Assembly: GCF_026184235.1 (NCBI RefSeq) | Contig: NZ_CP110806.1 | Span: forward strand, 4,216,001 to 4,280,000 | DNA length: 64,000 bases | From: Cellulomonas sp. S1-8 | GTDB taxonomy: Bacteria > Actinomycetota > Actinomycetes > Actinomycetales > Cellulomonadaceae | Direction of reading: 5' to 3' | Shown: positions 18,367 through 26,408 of the stretch, in pieces | Layout: each line of letters opens with the position of its first letter | How positions within the stretch are numbered: position 1 is the first letter of the stretch | Notes under the pieces: model-generated | The model's database searches: none | Told to the model about the DNA's origin: nothing | What the model saw: only the letters and a program-made list of their open reading frames with translations | Program-made: the position numbers and the translations under genes

Positions 18367-19023
18367 TCACACCGCCGCCGGCGCCAACCCCTCCAGCTGC
18401 GCGAGCACCTCGTCCGCCGACGGCCCGCCGTCGTGCTCGACCCACTGCAGCGTGCCGACGACCGCGTCGAACATCGCGACGACGGCCCGCACGGGCACCG
18501 CCTCGGTGTCGCCGTCCGTGAGCACGGTGAACGTCAGCAGGCCCCAGACGCCCGGCTCCTGCGGGTGCGCGACGTAGTACACGACGCGGAGCGAGGGGTG
18601 GGTGCGGCCGATGCGCGAGCTGTCGACGACGGTCTCGACGCGTGCCGCCGGGCCGCCACCGACGTCCAGGAGCACCCCGTCGTCGCCGGCGTCCGCGAGC
18701 ACGTCGTCGAGCAGGTCCTGGGCGGCGACCGTCGGGTCGTCCTCCAGCACCGTGACCAGCAGGGACCCGGGCAGACGCATGCCGCCGTACTCGGTCAGGG
18801 GCAGCAGCACCGAGTGCGCGCCGGCACCCTCGGCGTCCTCGACCGCCGCGGAGAGCTGCTTGCGCAGCTCCTTGCGCCACGGCCCGGCCTTGTCGCGGGG
18901 CAGCGACTCGGGGACGAACCGGCGGACCACGTCCTCGACGACCCGGGTGCGGACTCGCTGCGTCCCAGGTGTCGTGGGCACGCGCAGCCACCCCTCGGGC
19001 AGCAGCACCTCGACGTCGATCAC
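18367..19023 (-). CDS. Unknown protein at the end of the type VII operon
   Basis: A 218-residue soluble protein, GTG start at 19023 preceded by GGAG. The start overlaps the stop of the gene before it (GTGA), so it is the coupled last gene of the operon. It has no signal peptide or membrane helix. Visible segments are an N-terminal LLPEGWLRVPTTPGTQRVRT, a basic helical part (DKAGPWRKELRKQL) and a strand-rich C-terminal half (RVVYYVAHPQEPGVWGLLTF). I recognise no family. Being cytosolic and tied to EccC/WXG genes, it might be a chaperone or accessory factor for secretion; this is inference. Confidence 0.75.
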   Translation of the reverse strand: MIDVEVLLPEGWLRVPTTPGTQRVRTRVVEDVVRRFVPESLPRDKAGPWRKELRKQLSAAVEDAEGAGAHSVLLPLTEYGGMRLPGSLLVTVLEDDPTVAAQDLLDDVLADAGDDGVLLDVGGGPAARVETVVDSSRIGRTHPSLRVVYYVAHPQEPGVWGLLTFTVLTDGDTEAVPVRAVVAMFDAVVGTLQWVEHDGGPSADEVLAQLEGLAPAAV

Positions 19024-19733
19024 GGCATGCTCCTCTCCGCGGGCGCCAGCACGATGCCGGTCGTCCCGTCCGGGCCGGGCAGGAACTGCTCGGCGACCAG
19101 GTGCATGAGCTCCTCGACGCCCGGCCCGACGACACCGGCCAGGCCCAGGTCCTGCACGCGGGTGGCGAGCAGGACGTCCACGGCGGTCGCACCCGAGTCG
19201 TCGTGCGCCGGGACGTCGATGCGCACCGCGGCGTCGACGCGGAAGGCGGCCGCACCGTACGGCTCGCGGACCAGCGCGCCGACCCGCAGCCCGTCGCCGG
19301 CGGCGGTCGTGACGTAGTCCACGACGGCCGGGCGGGCGTCGTCGTCGGCGCCCCGCGCCCCGACGTCGTCCATGAGGTACGACGGGTCGTCCGCGAGGGG
19401 CACCCGGAACTCCACCGTGACGAGCACGGGCGCCCACCGGGGACGATCGGCGGACGTGAACGCGGCACCCCAGACGAGCCGCGCGCCGGGCGGGCACTCC
19501 CCCGCCCGGCCCCACAACCACAGGGCGACGACGCGGCCGACGCCCTCGGGCGTGACCTCGGCGCGCACCTCGGGCGGCAACGCCGTGGCGTCCGTCAGAC
19601 CGTCGCGGGCCCAGCCGGTGAACACGTCGGCCGTCGACGTCAGCCAGGCCGCGGCGTCCGCCTCCGGTGCGTCGGACGCCGGCACCCACTGCCACCGCCA
19701 CGCGACGGCGGGCAGCGTGAGAGCGGCGCTCAC
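19020..19733 (-). CDS. Unknown cytosolic protein of the type VII operon
   Basis: A 237-residue protein with a GTG start at 19733 that overlaps the stop of the preceding gene by four bases. There is no signal peptide or transmembrane helix. It is Trp-rich near the N-terminus (VAWRWQWVPAS) and has an alpha/beta pattern with APVLVTVEFRVPLADD and VDAAVRIDVPAHD. Its C-terminal segment PGVEELMHLVAEQFLPGP is helical. No family is recognised. The next gene overlaps its stop in the same way, so the two probably act together, perhaps as a pair of soluble partners for the secreted or membrane proteins upstream in the operon. Confidence 0.75.
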   Translation of the reverse strand: MSAALTLPAVAWRWQWVPASDAPEADAAAWLTSTADVFTGWARDGLTDATALPPEVRAEVTPEGVGRVVALWLWGRAGECPPGARLVWGAAFTSADRPRWAPVLVTVEFRVPLADDPSYLMDDVGARGADDDARPAVVDYVTTAAGDGLRVGALVREPYGAAAFRVDAAVRIDVPAHDDSGATAVDVLLATRVQDLGLAGVVGPGVEELMHLVAEQFLPGPDGTTGIVLAPAERSMP

Positions 19734-21121
19734 TCGTCACCCCCGACCGTGCCGTAGGTGGGGATCCACGAATCCTCGGGCTTGCGCCACTCGGTGCGGC
19801 CACCGGTCCAGATCAGCCCTGTGCCGATCGTGAAGATCGAGTTGCCCACGCCCCACGCCCACCACACGGGGTTGGTCGCCTGCCCGGTGATCTGCTGCAG
19901 GCCCGCGATGCTGCGGTACCCGCCCCAGCCACCGACGACGCCGGCCCACTCCTTGAAGAACGCCCCCGGCGACGTCCACAGCTTCGGCCACATCTTCATC
20001 GCCGTGCTCATCTGCTCGATCGACGAACGCCAGAACCCCACCTCGGGGACGAGTCCGCCGCGGCCGCCCGCCCGCATGAGCCACGACGTCAGCGGGTTGT
20101 CGAACCAGTCCGACTGCTTGCGCCACTGCGCGGCGTTGCGGCCGATCACCGGCATGATCCGCCCGCCGGGACCGAACGAGTTCATCGCGATCCCGCCGAG
20201 GGTGTCCCCGATGTTGGTGCGTGCCGCGCGCGCCGCGTTGCCGATGCTGCGCCCGACGAGCGTCGCGACGGTCGCACCACCGAGCAGCAGCACCCCGAAG
20301 ATCGCGAACAGCAGGTCCGGCAGCCCCTCCTCACCCTTGGCGTACAGGATCCCCGCGACGGCGACGGCCGCCAACGCGACGATCACGCTCGCCGCCAGGA
20401 GCAGCGCCACCCCCGGGAAGAGGAAGCAGAGGATCGCCAGTGCCATGGCGATGATCGCCAGGACCTTGCTGACGATCTTCAGCACCGCGAGGACCTTGTC
20501 CCAGGTCGAGTCGGTCAGCCCGTCGTCGTAGTTCTTGCAGTTCACGGCGTCGCCCAGGCGCTTGCCGGCGACCTGCAGCCGGTCGAACGCCGTCTGGACG
20601 CGGCGCTTCGCGGCCGAGACCGCGTCCCCCGCGGTGGCGATGCGGTCGCGCTTCTGCGCGTCCTTCGCGGTCTCGTCGGGGTCCAGCACGCCCTCCTCGT
20701 CGGGCTTGCCGTCGGGCAGCCCCTCCGCTGCCACGAGGGCGTCGGCGCCGGCCTGGGCGTCGGCCAGCCCGGCGCGCGTCTCGGTGAGCGCGTGGTCGAG
20801 CTCGGGCTCGTACGTCGTGACCTCGCGCGCGACGTCCCCGTAGCGCACGGCGGCCTTGGACAGCTGCTCACGCACCTTGCCGGCGTCCTCGCGCAGCCCC
20901 TCGGCGTACTGGCCCGCGAGCCCCTCGCTCCCCTGGGACACGACGCGGTCGAGCCGCCCGACGGCGCTGTCGAGGGTCTCGGAGATCCCGACGTACCGCC
21001 GGCGGAACTCGGTGACCTTCTCGAGGTCACCGCCGCGCACCGGGTCGTCGGACCACCCGACGACGGTCCACTCGCTGGGCGCGGGGGTCGGGAAGTACAG
21101 GCCCTGCTGCCCGATGCTCAC
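19730..21121 (-). CDS. Putative type VII-associated membrane protein (helical N-terminal domain)
   Basis: A 463-residue protein, GTG start at 21121 overlapping the previous stop (GTGA). Residues about 30-190 are a long alpha-helical domain (FRRRYVGISETLDSAVGRLD; heptad-like), which resembles the WXG/LXG-type targeting domain of type VII substrates. A block of hydrophobic helices follows at about 210-310 (VLKIVSKVLAIIAMALAILC and neighbours). The C-terminal 150 residues are Trp/Gly-rich (MKMWPKLWTSPGAFFKEW) and match no toxin I know. It may be a substrate or a membrane component. The match to T7SS signal families is by pattern only. Confidence 0.7.
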   Translation of the reverse strand: MSIGQQGLYFPTPAPSEWTVVGWSDDPVRGGDLEKVTEFRRRYVGISETLDSAVGRLDRVVSQGSEGLAGQYAEGLREDAGKVREQLSKAAVRYGDVAREVTTYEPELDHALTETRAGLADAQAGADALVAAEGLPDGKPDEEGVLDPDETAKDAQKRDRIATAGDAVSAAKRRVQTAFDRLQVAGKRLGDAVNCKNYDDGLTDSTWDKVLAVLKIVSKVLAIIAMALAILCFLFPGVALLLAASVIVALAAVAVAGILYAKGEEGLPDLLFAIFGVLLLGGATVATLVGRSIGNAARAARTNIGDTLGGIAMNSFGPGGRIMPVIGRNAAQWRKQSDWFDNPLTSWLMRAGGRGGLVPEVGFWRSSIEQMSTAMKMWPKLWTSPGAFFKEWAGVVGGWGGYRSIAGLQQITGQATNPVWWAWGVGNSIFTIGTGLIWTGGRTEWRKPEDSWIPTYGTVGGDE

Positions 21122-21402
21122 TGGTCGTCCCCGAGCGACGCCGTGAGGTCCGCCTCGGCCTGCGCCCACGCGTCGGCGGCGGCACGTACCTTGTCACGCA
21201 GCTTCTTCATGTCCTCGACCATCTTGTCGCGGTGCACGGTCCAGTTGTCCGCGAAGTCGCCCATCGACAGGTTCGCGTTGAGCTGCCCCCACGTGCCCTT
21301 GCTGTCGTCCTGCAGGTCCAGGGCCCCCTCGAACTCCCCGATCAGCCGGTCGAGCTCGTGCGCGAGCTCGCCGAGGTCGTCCCTGACGACGAGGTCGGCC
21401 AT
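21118..21402 (-). CDS. Small WXG100-like helical protein
   Basis: A 94-residue helical protein whose ATG at 21402 shares one base with the eccC stop (TGATG). It has two helices around a central turn containing GTWGQLNANLSMGDFADNW, so W-G-x-L takes the place of the WXG turn. The ending AWAQAEADLTASLGDDQ is polar. Size, lack of signal peptide and position directly after eccC support an ESAT-6/CFP-10-like partner. It would pair with the WXG100 protein at 25883 or bind the next protein in the operon. Confidence 0.75.
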   Translation of the reverse strand: MADLVVRDDLGELAHELDRLIGEFEGALDLQDDSKGTWGQLNANLSMGDFADNWTVHRDKMVEDMKKLRDKVRAAADAWAQAEADLTASLGDDQ

Positions 21403-24400
21403 CAGACCATCTCCTTCGGTGCGGTGACGGGTGCCGCGGGCACCTGGGTGGTGACGTACGTGCCGTCGCCGAGGTGCACGAGCGCCGCCCCGGGGACGAT
21501 CCGTGCCGCGAGCTGCGACCGGGTCAGTCGCGCGCCGACGAGGTCGCCGTCGGCGAGGTTCTGCGGCGAGAGCAGCGCCCCGCGCCGGTTCTTCTTGACG
21601 TCGGCCTGCCAGCCGGTGAAACCGGAGGCGACGGCCCCGAGCTCCCCGCCGATGACGAGGCCGCGGCGGTCCTGCTGGGCACGGCGCACGAGGCGGCGCA
21701 GCCACTCGCGGGCGGGTGCGTCGCGCCACACCTCGGCGTCGTCGACGAGCAGCACGACGGGCCCGTCGCCCGCGTCCACGAGCGGCGCGAGCGTCGCCTC
21801 GTCGGGGGCGTCGTCGAGGAGGACGGCACGCACGCCCGGACGCCCCGCGAGGTCCCGCAGGGGTGACCGCAGGGGTGCACCGATGACGAGCTCGGTGCCC
21901 TGCCGCAGCAGGGACTCGGCCATGACGGCCAGCAGCGTGCTGCGTCCGGAGCGCCCCGGCCCGGCGACGAGGAACGTCGGCACGTCGGCCGCGAGGTCCG
22001 CACCGACGGGCTCGAGCTCGTCCCCACCCAGGCCCAGCAGCGCCCACGCCGGGGACGGGTCGACGAGCGGCCACGCGTCCTCGAACGTCAGGCGCGCCGG
22101 CATCGCGGCGATGCGCGGCGGGCGGGCCGCGCGGGGGACGTGCGCCTCGCGTGCCGTGAGCCGCTCGCCGAGCGCGTGCAGGGCGGCGACCTGCGCCGGG
22201 CCGGACGGGTCGACGTCGAGCAGCGCCACGTGCGTCTCGACCGCACCGGGCACCTGCAGCCCGCGGCCGTGGGGCAGGTTCTCGGGGAACGACCGGGCGT
22301 TCAGCCCGGCGAGGGCCGCGTCGGTGCGGTCGGCGAGCCGCAGCACCAGCTTGTCCTCGCACAGCGTCCCGATGCGCCCGCCCAGCAGCGTGTGGTCCCC
22401 CGCGACGACGACGTGCACACCCGCGCTCGCGCCCTCGCGCAGCAGGTTGTAGACCGCGTCGGTGAGCGCCCCGCCGTCGTGCTCGCCGAGCGTGCCGGTG
22501 AAGCCCTCCCACCGGTCGATCAGCAGCAGCACGTGCGCGAGCCGGTCCTGCGGCGCTGCCGCGGCACGCTGCTCGGTGACGTCGGCGAACCCGCCCTCGC
22601 CCAGCACCCGCTGCCGGCGCTGCACCTCGGCGTGCAGGCGGGCGAGCAGCCGGGCGGCGCGTTCGGTCTCGGTGCGCTGCACGACGGCACCGCAGTGCGG
22701 CAGCCGGGCCAGCGCGAGCAGCGCGCCGTTGCCGCAGTCGATGCCGTAGACGTGCAGGTCGGCGACGCTCGCGGCGGCGCACGCGGCCGCGGCGAAGGTC
22801 CGCAGCGTCTGCGAGCGGCCCGACCGCGGCGCACCTGCGACGTGCAGGTGCCCGAACGTCGCCAGGTCCGCGACCACGTCCTCCTGCCGCTGGCGGCGCG
22901 GCAGGTCCGACCGCGCCCACACGAAGCGCGGCTCACCCGGGGTCGGGTCGGCCGCGAGGTCCGCGACGTGCGACGTGGGCAGCGCCGGCAGCCACGGCCG
23001 GCGCTGCTGCGCGACACCGAGCATGTCGGCGGCCTGGCCGATCGCCCGGACCAGCACCGACAGGTCCGTCGCCTCGCCCTCGGACTGCTCGCCGCGCGGA
23101 CGCTCCGGCACGGGCCGGCCCAGGTCGGACCACGACACGGTCCGCAGGAACGGCGCGGGCACCTCGGCGCGCCGCAGCGGCCGACGCCCCCCGACGCGCG
23201 CGGCCTGGAACGGGATGAGCGCGCTGTGCCCGAGCCGCGCGAACGCCCGGCCGGGCTGGTTGGGCGAGATGCCCGCGGCCTCCCGGGAGTCGATGACGTC
23301 GGTGCTGTCGCCCGCGTCGGTCACGCGCAGCGCGATCCGCAGGTTCGTGTTGGCGCGGATCTCCGCCGAGACGACGCCCGACGGCCGCTGCGTCGCGAGC
23401 AGCAGGTGGATGCCCAGCGAGCGTCCCCGCTGCGCGATGTTCACCAGGCCCGTGACGAAGTCGGGGAGCTCGCGCGCCACGGACGCGAACTCGTCGATGA
23501 CGATGAGCAGCCGCGGCAGCGGGTCGAGCTCCGTGCGGCGGGCGCGCGCCCCGAGGTAGTCCTCGAGGTCCTTCACGCCGGCGGCGGCCAGGATGCGCTC
23601 GCGGTGCGCGAGCTCGGCCCCCAGCGACGCCAGCGCGCGCTGCACCAGGTGCGGGTCGAGGTCGGTGACCATGCCGACGGTGTGCGGCAGGTCGACGCAG
23701 TCCTTGAACGCGGCGCCGCCCTTGTAGTCGACGAGGACGAAGTTCATGGCGTCGGGCCGGTTCGCCACCGCGAGCGACGCGACGACCGTCTGCAGCAGCT
23801 CCGACTTGCCCGAGCCCGTGGTGCCCGCCACCAGGCCGTGGGGCCCGTGCTCGACGAGGTCGAGCGCGAACGGCCCGTCGAGCGACACCCCCACGACGGC
23901 CCGCGTGGTGCTGCCGCCGCCGCTCCAGCGGGCGGCGATCGCGGCCGGTCCCGGGTCGGTCAGGTCGAGGATCTCCAGCAGGCGCGCGGCGGACGGCAGC
24001 GCGGCCTCCCCGACGGCCTTGCTGGTGTCGCGCAGCGGCGCGAGGCTGCGCCCGACCGCGGTGAACCAGTCGTCGCCGACCTCGTCGACGCGGATCGCGT
24101 CGACCCGCTCCGCGCGCTGCGCCCGCAGCGTCGCGCGCCTGCCGGGCCCGCCGACGACGACGGCCGTGCACTCCTCCGGCAGGGTCCGCTCGTCGGCGTC
24201 GACGCACACGCAGAAGACCCCGACCGCCGGTCCCTCCTGCAGGATCGAGACGACACCCGGCAGCGCGCGCAGCCGCAGCGCACCGTCGAGCACGACGACG
24301 ACGTCCGGGTCCGGCAGCGACGCGCGCGCCCCCGCCGCCAGCCGCGCCCGCTGCCTGCCCTGGACGAGGTCCAGCAGCTCGGCGACGCGCCGCGCCAGGG

Positions 24401-25802
24401 TCTCCGCGTCGGAGCCGACGAGCGCCAGCGACTGCTGCCCGAGCATCGGCCGCACGTGCGGCAGCCACGCGGCCCACCGCCACCAGCGGTCCCCCTCGGC
24501 GTCCGTCAGGATGTACAGCTGCACGTCGCGGGGGCTCTGCAGCACGGCGAGCTGCGCGACGAACCACCGCGCGACGCGCCGCGGCCACTCGTCCGGCCCC
24601 GCGAGCCCGACGACGCCGGCCTGCGCGATCGACAGCGCCGCGGGGACGTCGCTCGACGTGCGCGGCTCCTGCTTGCGGCTGATCCCCTCGCCCTCGGTGA
24701 CGACGAGGGTGCTCGGCAGGTCCGCGGTGCCGACGCGCACCAGCAGGTGGTCGGGGTCGGTGCGCCGGCGCTCCCACAGCCGGGCGCGCGGCGCTGTCGC
24801 GACGAGCAGCAGCTCGGCCGGGTCCGGGCTGGCGATGCGGCGGTCCGCGCGCTCGGTCTCCAGCGCCGTCAGCACCTCGGCCTCGACGCGCTCGAGGTCC
24901 GCGCGGTGCTCCGCGAGGCGGCGGCGGTGGCCGATCTTGCCGCCACGCCGGTTCGACAGCCAGCTCCCCAGCACCATGACCGGCGACATCGCCGCGAACA
25001 TCAGGTACATCGGGTTGCGCATGACGAGCGAGATCGCGACGGCGCCGACCGCGGGCAGCAGCGCGGTCAGCCACGGCATCACCGCGGGCTGCTGGGCGCG
25101 CGGCTCGGGCGGCAGCTGGAACTCGGTGCGCCGCTGCGGCGGCAGCAGGCGCGGCGGGCGGTTGTAGTCGAGGTGCTCGCCGTCGGGCGAGGGCTCGAGG
25201 ACCGCGTCGGGCACGGTCGCCGGGTGCACCTCGAGCAGCTGCTCGCCGACGTGCAGCAGGGCGGTCTGCGGCCACGGCGCGCCGTCGACGGGGAGCGGGT
25301 TGCCGTCGAGCAGCGCGGCGGGCGCTGCGACGGTGCCCGGGCCCGCGTCGACCGGCCACGGCTCGACGTGCACGCGCGCGTCGAACGTCACCCGGACCGT
25401 CGCGACGACCGCCGGTGCCAGGCCCACGACCACCCGCCCCGCCGCGTCGACGCCCAGGTCGTGGTGCCCGGCCGTCAGGTGCCACACCGTGCCGGCCTCC
25501 CGCCCGGCGACGACGCGCAGCGTCACGAGTGCCGGCGGCGGCACGGGCGTGGGGTCCGGCCCGCCGAGCCACAGCACCGATCCGTCGCGGACGCCGCTCG
25601 CGGCCAGCGGCAGCGCGGCGTCCACGACGGAGCGGTCCACGTGCAGCGTCGTCAGGTCGAGCCCGTCGCACGGGTGGCGCGAGGGGTCCAGACCGTCGAC
25701 GGCGTTCTTCACGACGTCCCGGACGCAGGTCAGCGGGTCGGCGTCCACGACGACGTCGGCCACCCAGGCACCCGGCCTGGCCAGCGTGATCATGAGGCGC
25801 AT
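21402..25802 (-). CDS. eccC: EccC-type FtsK/SpoIIIE ATPase of type VII secretion
   Basis: A 1466-residue motor protein. The ATG at 25802 follows AGGAAGAG. An N-terminal ubiquitin/FHA-like cytosolic region covers about 1-190. Two transmembrane helices lie near 238-280 (PWLTALLPAVGAVAISLV and MYLMFAAMSPVMVLGSW). Three FtsK-type ATPase domains follow. The first has a full Walker A, GTTGSGKS (near 660), and Walker B LLIVIDEFASV. The second (GAPRSGRS, near 990) and third (GPGRSGRS, near 1282) carry Arg where the P-loop Lys should be. EccC recognises WXG100 signals and drives export. The Lys-to-Arg changes suggest that domains two and three bind substrate or nucleotide without normal turnover. EccB, D, E and MycP are absent nearby. 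Confidence 0.93.
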   Translation of the reverse strand: MRLMITLARPGAWVADVVVDADPLTCVRDVVKNAVDGLDPSRHPCDGLDLTTLHVDRSVVDAALPLAASGVRDGSVLWLGGPDPTPVPPPALVTLRVVAGREAGTVWHLTAGHHDLGVDAAGRVVVGLAPAVVATVRVTFDARVHVEPWPVDAGPGTVAAPAALLDGNPLPVDGAPWPQTALLHVGEQLLEVHPATVPDAVLEPSPDGEHLDYNRPPRLLPPQRRTEFQLPPEPRAQQPAVMPWLTALLPAVGAVAISLVMRNPMYLMFAAMSPVMVLGSWLSNRRGGKIGHRRRLAEHRADLERVEAEVLTALETERADRRIASPDPAELLLVATAPRARLWERRRTDPDHLLVRVGTADLPSTLVVTEGEGISRKQEPRTSSDVPAALSIAQAGVVGLAGPDEWPRRVARWFVAQLAVLQSPRDVQLYILTDAEGDRWWRWAAWLPHVRPMLGQQSLALVGSDAETLARRVAELLDLVQGRQRARLAAGARASLPDPDVVVVLDGALRLRALPGVVSILQEGPAVGVFCVCVDADERTLPEECTAVVVGGPGRRATLRAQRAERVDAIRVDEVGDDWFTAVGRSLAPLRDTSKAVGEAALPSAARLLEILDLTDPGPAAIAARWSGGGSTTRAVVGVSLDGPFALDLVEHGPHGLVAGTTGSGKSELLQTVVASLAVANRPDAMNFVLVDYKGGAAFKDCVDLPHTVGMVTDLDPHLVQRALASLGAELAHRERILAAAGVKDLEDYLGARARRTELDPLPRLLIVIDEFASVARELPDFVTGLVNIAQRGRSLGIHLLLATQRPSGVVSAEIRANTNLRIALRVTDAGDSTDVIDSREAAGISPNQPGRAFARLGHSALIPFQAARVGGRRPLRRAEVPAPFLRTVSWSDLGRPVPERPRGEQSEGEATDLSVLVRAIGQAADMLGVAQQRRPWLPALPTSHVADLAADPTPGEPRFVWARSDLPRRQRQEDVVADLATFGHLHVAGAPRSGRSQTLRTFAAAACAAASVADLHVYGIDCGNGALLALARLPHCGAVVQRTETERAARLLARLHAEVQRRQRVLGEGGFADVTEQRAAAAPQDRLAHVLLLIDRWEGFTGTLGEHDGGALTDAVYNLLREGASAGVHVVVAGDHTLLGGRIGTLCEDKLVLRLADRTDAALAGLNARSFPENLPHGRGLQVPGAVETHVALLDVDPSGPAQVAALHALGERLTAREAHVPRAARPPRIAAMPARLTFEDAWPLVDPSPAWALLGLGGDELEPVGADLAADVPTFLVAGPGRSGRSTLLAVMAESLLRQGTELVIGAPLRSPLRDLAGRPGVRAVLLDDAPDEATLAPLVDAGDGPVVLLVDDAEVWRDAPAREWLRRLVRRAQQDRRGLVIGGELGAVASGFTGWQADVKKNRRGALLSPQNLADGDLVGARLTRSQLAARIVPGAALVHLGDGTYVTTQVPAAPVTAPKEMV

Positions 25803-25882
25803 CGAGGCTCTTCCTGCGCAGGCGGCGTGCACGGGGGTAGGACGCCCGCGCCGGGGAGGGGTCGGCGCGGGCGGGTCTGTGC

Positions 25883-26182
25883 TCAGCCCTGCCGGAGCGA
25901 GCTCGCCATCTGCGTGTCCACGTCCTGCAGCGCGGTCACGGCCTGGTCGAGCCACTGCGACAGCGTCTCCAGGTTCGTCATCAGCTCGTTGGCGGCGGTG
26001 ACGAACTGCGTGTTGACCTCGTCGAACCGCCCCGACGCCTGGTCGGTGACGAAGCCGGAGGCCACGAGGGAGTTCACGAGCGACTTGCTGTCCGACAGGC
26101 GTGCGTCGATCTCGGCCTTGTTCGCGCGCAGCCGGCTCGCGCTGTCCGACATCTCGGCGTAGGTGATGTTCAGGTTCGGCAT
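25883..26182 (-). CDS. WXG100 family (ESAT-6-like) protein
   Basis: A 99-residue two-helix protein with ATG at 26182 and GAAGGGA upstream. The first helix is MSDSASRLRANKAEIDARLSD. The turn reads LVASGFVTD, where the usual W-x-G is replaced by S-G-F. The second helix is FDEVNTQFVTAANELMTNLE and following. Absence of a signal peptide, size and position in front of eccC identify it as a secreted type VII substrate or carrier. It is the first gene of the operon; the gap to eccC is 80 bp. Confidence 0.85.
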   Translation of the reverse strand: MPNLNITYAEMSDSASRLRANKAEIDARLSDSKSLVNSLVASGFVTDQASGRFDEVNTQFVTAANELMTNLETLSQWLDQAVTALQDVDTQMASSLRQG

Positions 26183-26245
26183 CGGTGGTCCCTTCGGGTC
26201 GTGCCGTGTGCCCGGACGGGCGGCGGCGACGTGCCAGCGACCTCG

Positions 26246-26275
26246 ACGCTAGGAAGCCGCGGGCGACGCGGTCCA
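26246..26275 (-). promoter_or_regulatory. Candidate promoter of the type VII operon
   Basis: On the minus strand TGGACC (26275-26270) and TAGCGT (26251-26246) are separated by 18 bases and lie about 64 bases before the WXG100 start. The match is moderate and unproven. Confidence 0.4.
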
Positions 26276-26294
26276 CCCGCCGCCGGGGCGGTTG

Positions 26295-26306
26295 GGCCTG
26301 CAGGCC
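26295..26306. promoter_or_regulatory. 12-bp palindrome in the divergent esx/lysM region
   Basis: GGCCTGCAGGCC is a perfect palindrome between the divergent WXG100 and LysM genes, just upstream of a possible rightward -35 (TTGTCA, 26317). It could be a shared operator site, or chance in GC-rich DNA. Confidence 0.35.
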
Positions 26307-26408
26307 TATGCCAGGTTTGTCACCCTCCTGCGGCCGCGCCCACGATCGGCTCGGAGACCCGGCCGGTGCACGCCGCCGGCCGGTCGGCGACGAGCACGAG
26401 GAGGCACC

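Noticed and set aside
22140..26162. 1340-codon plus-strand frame opposite eccC
   Set aside because: Antisense shadow of a gene with intact FtsK motifs.
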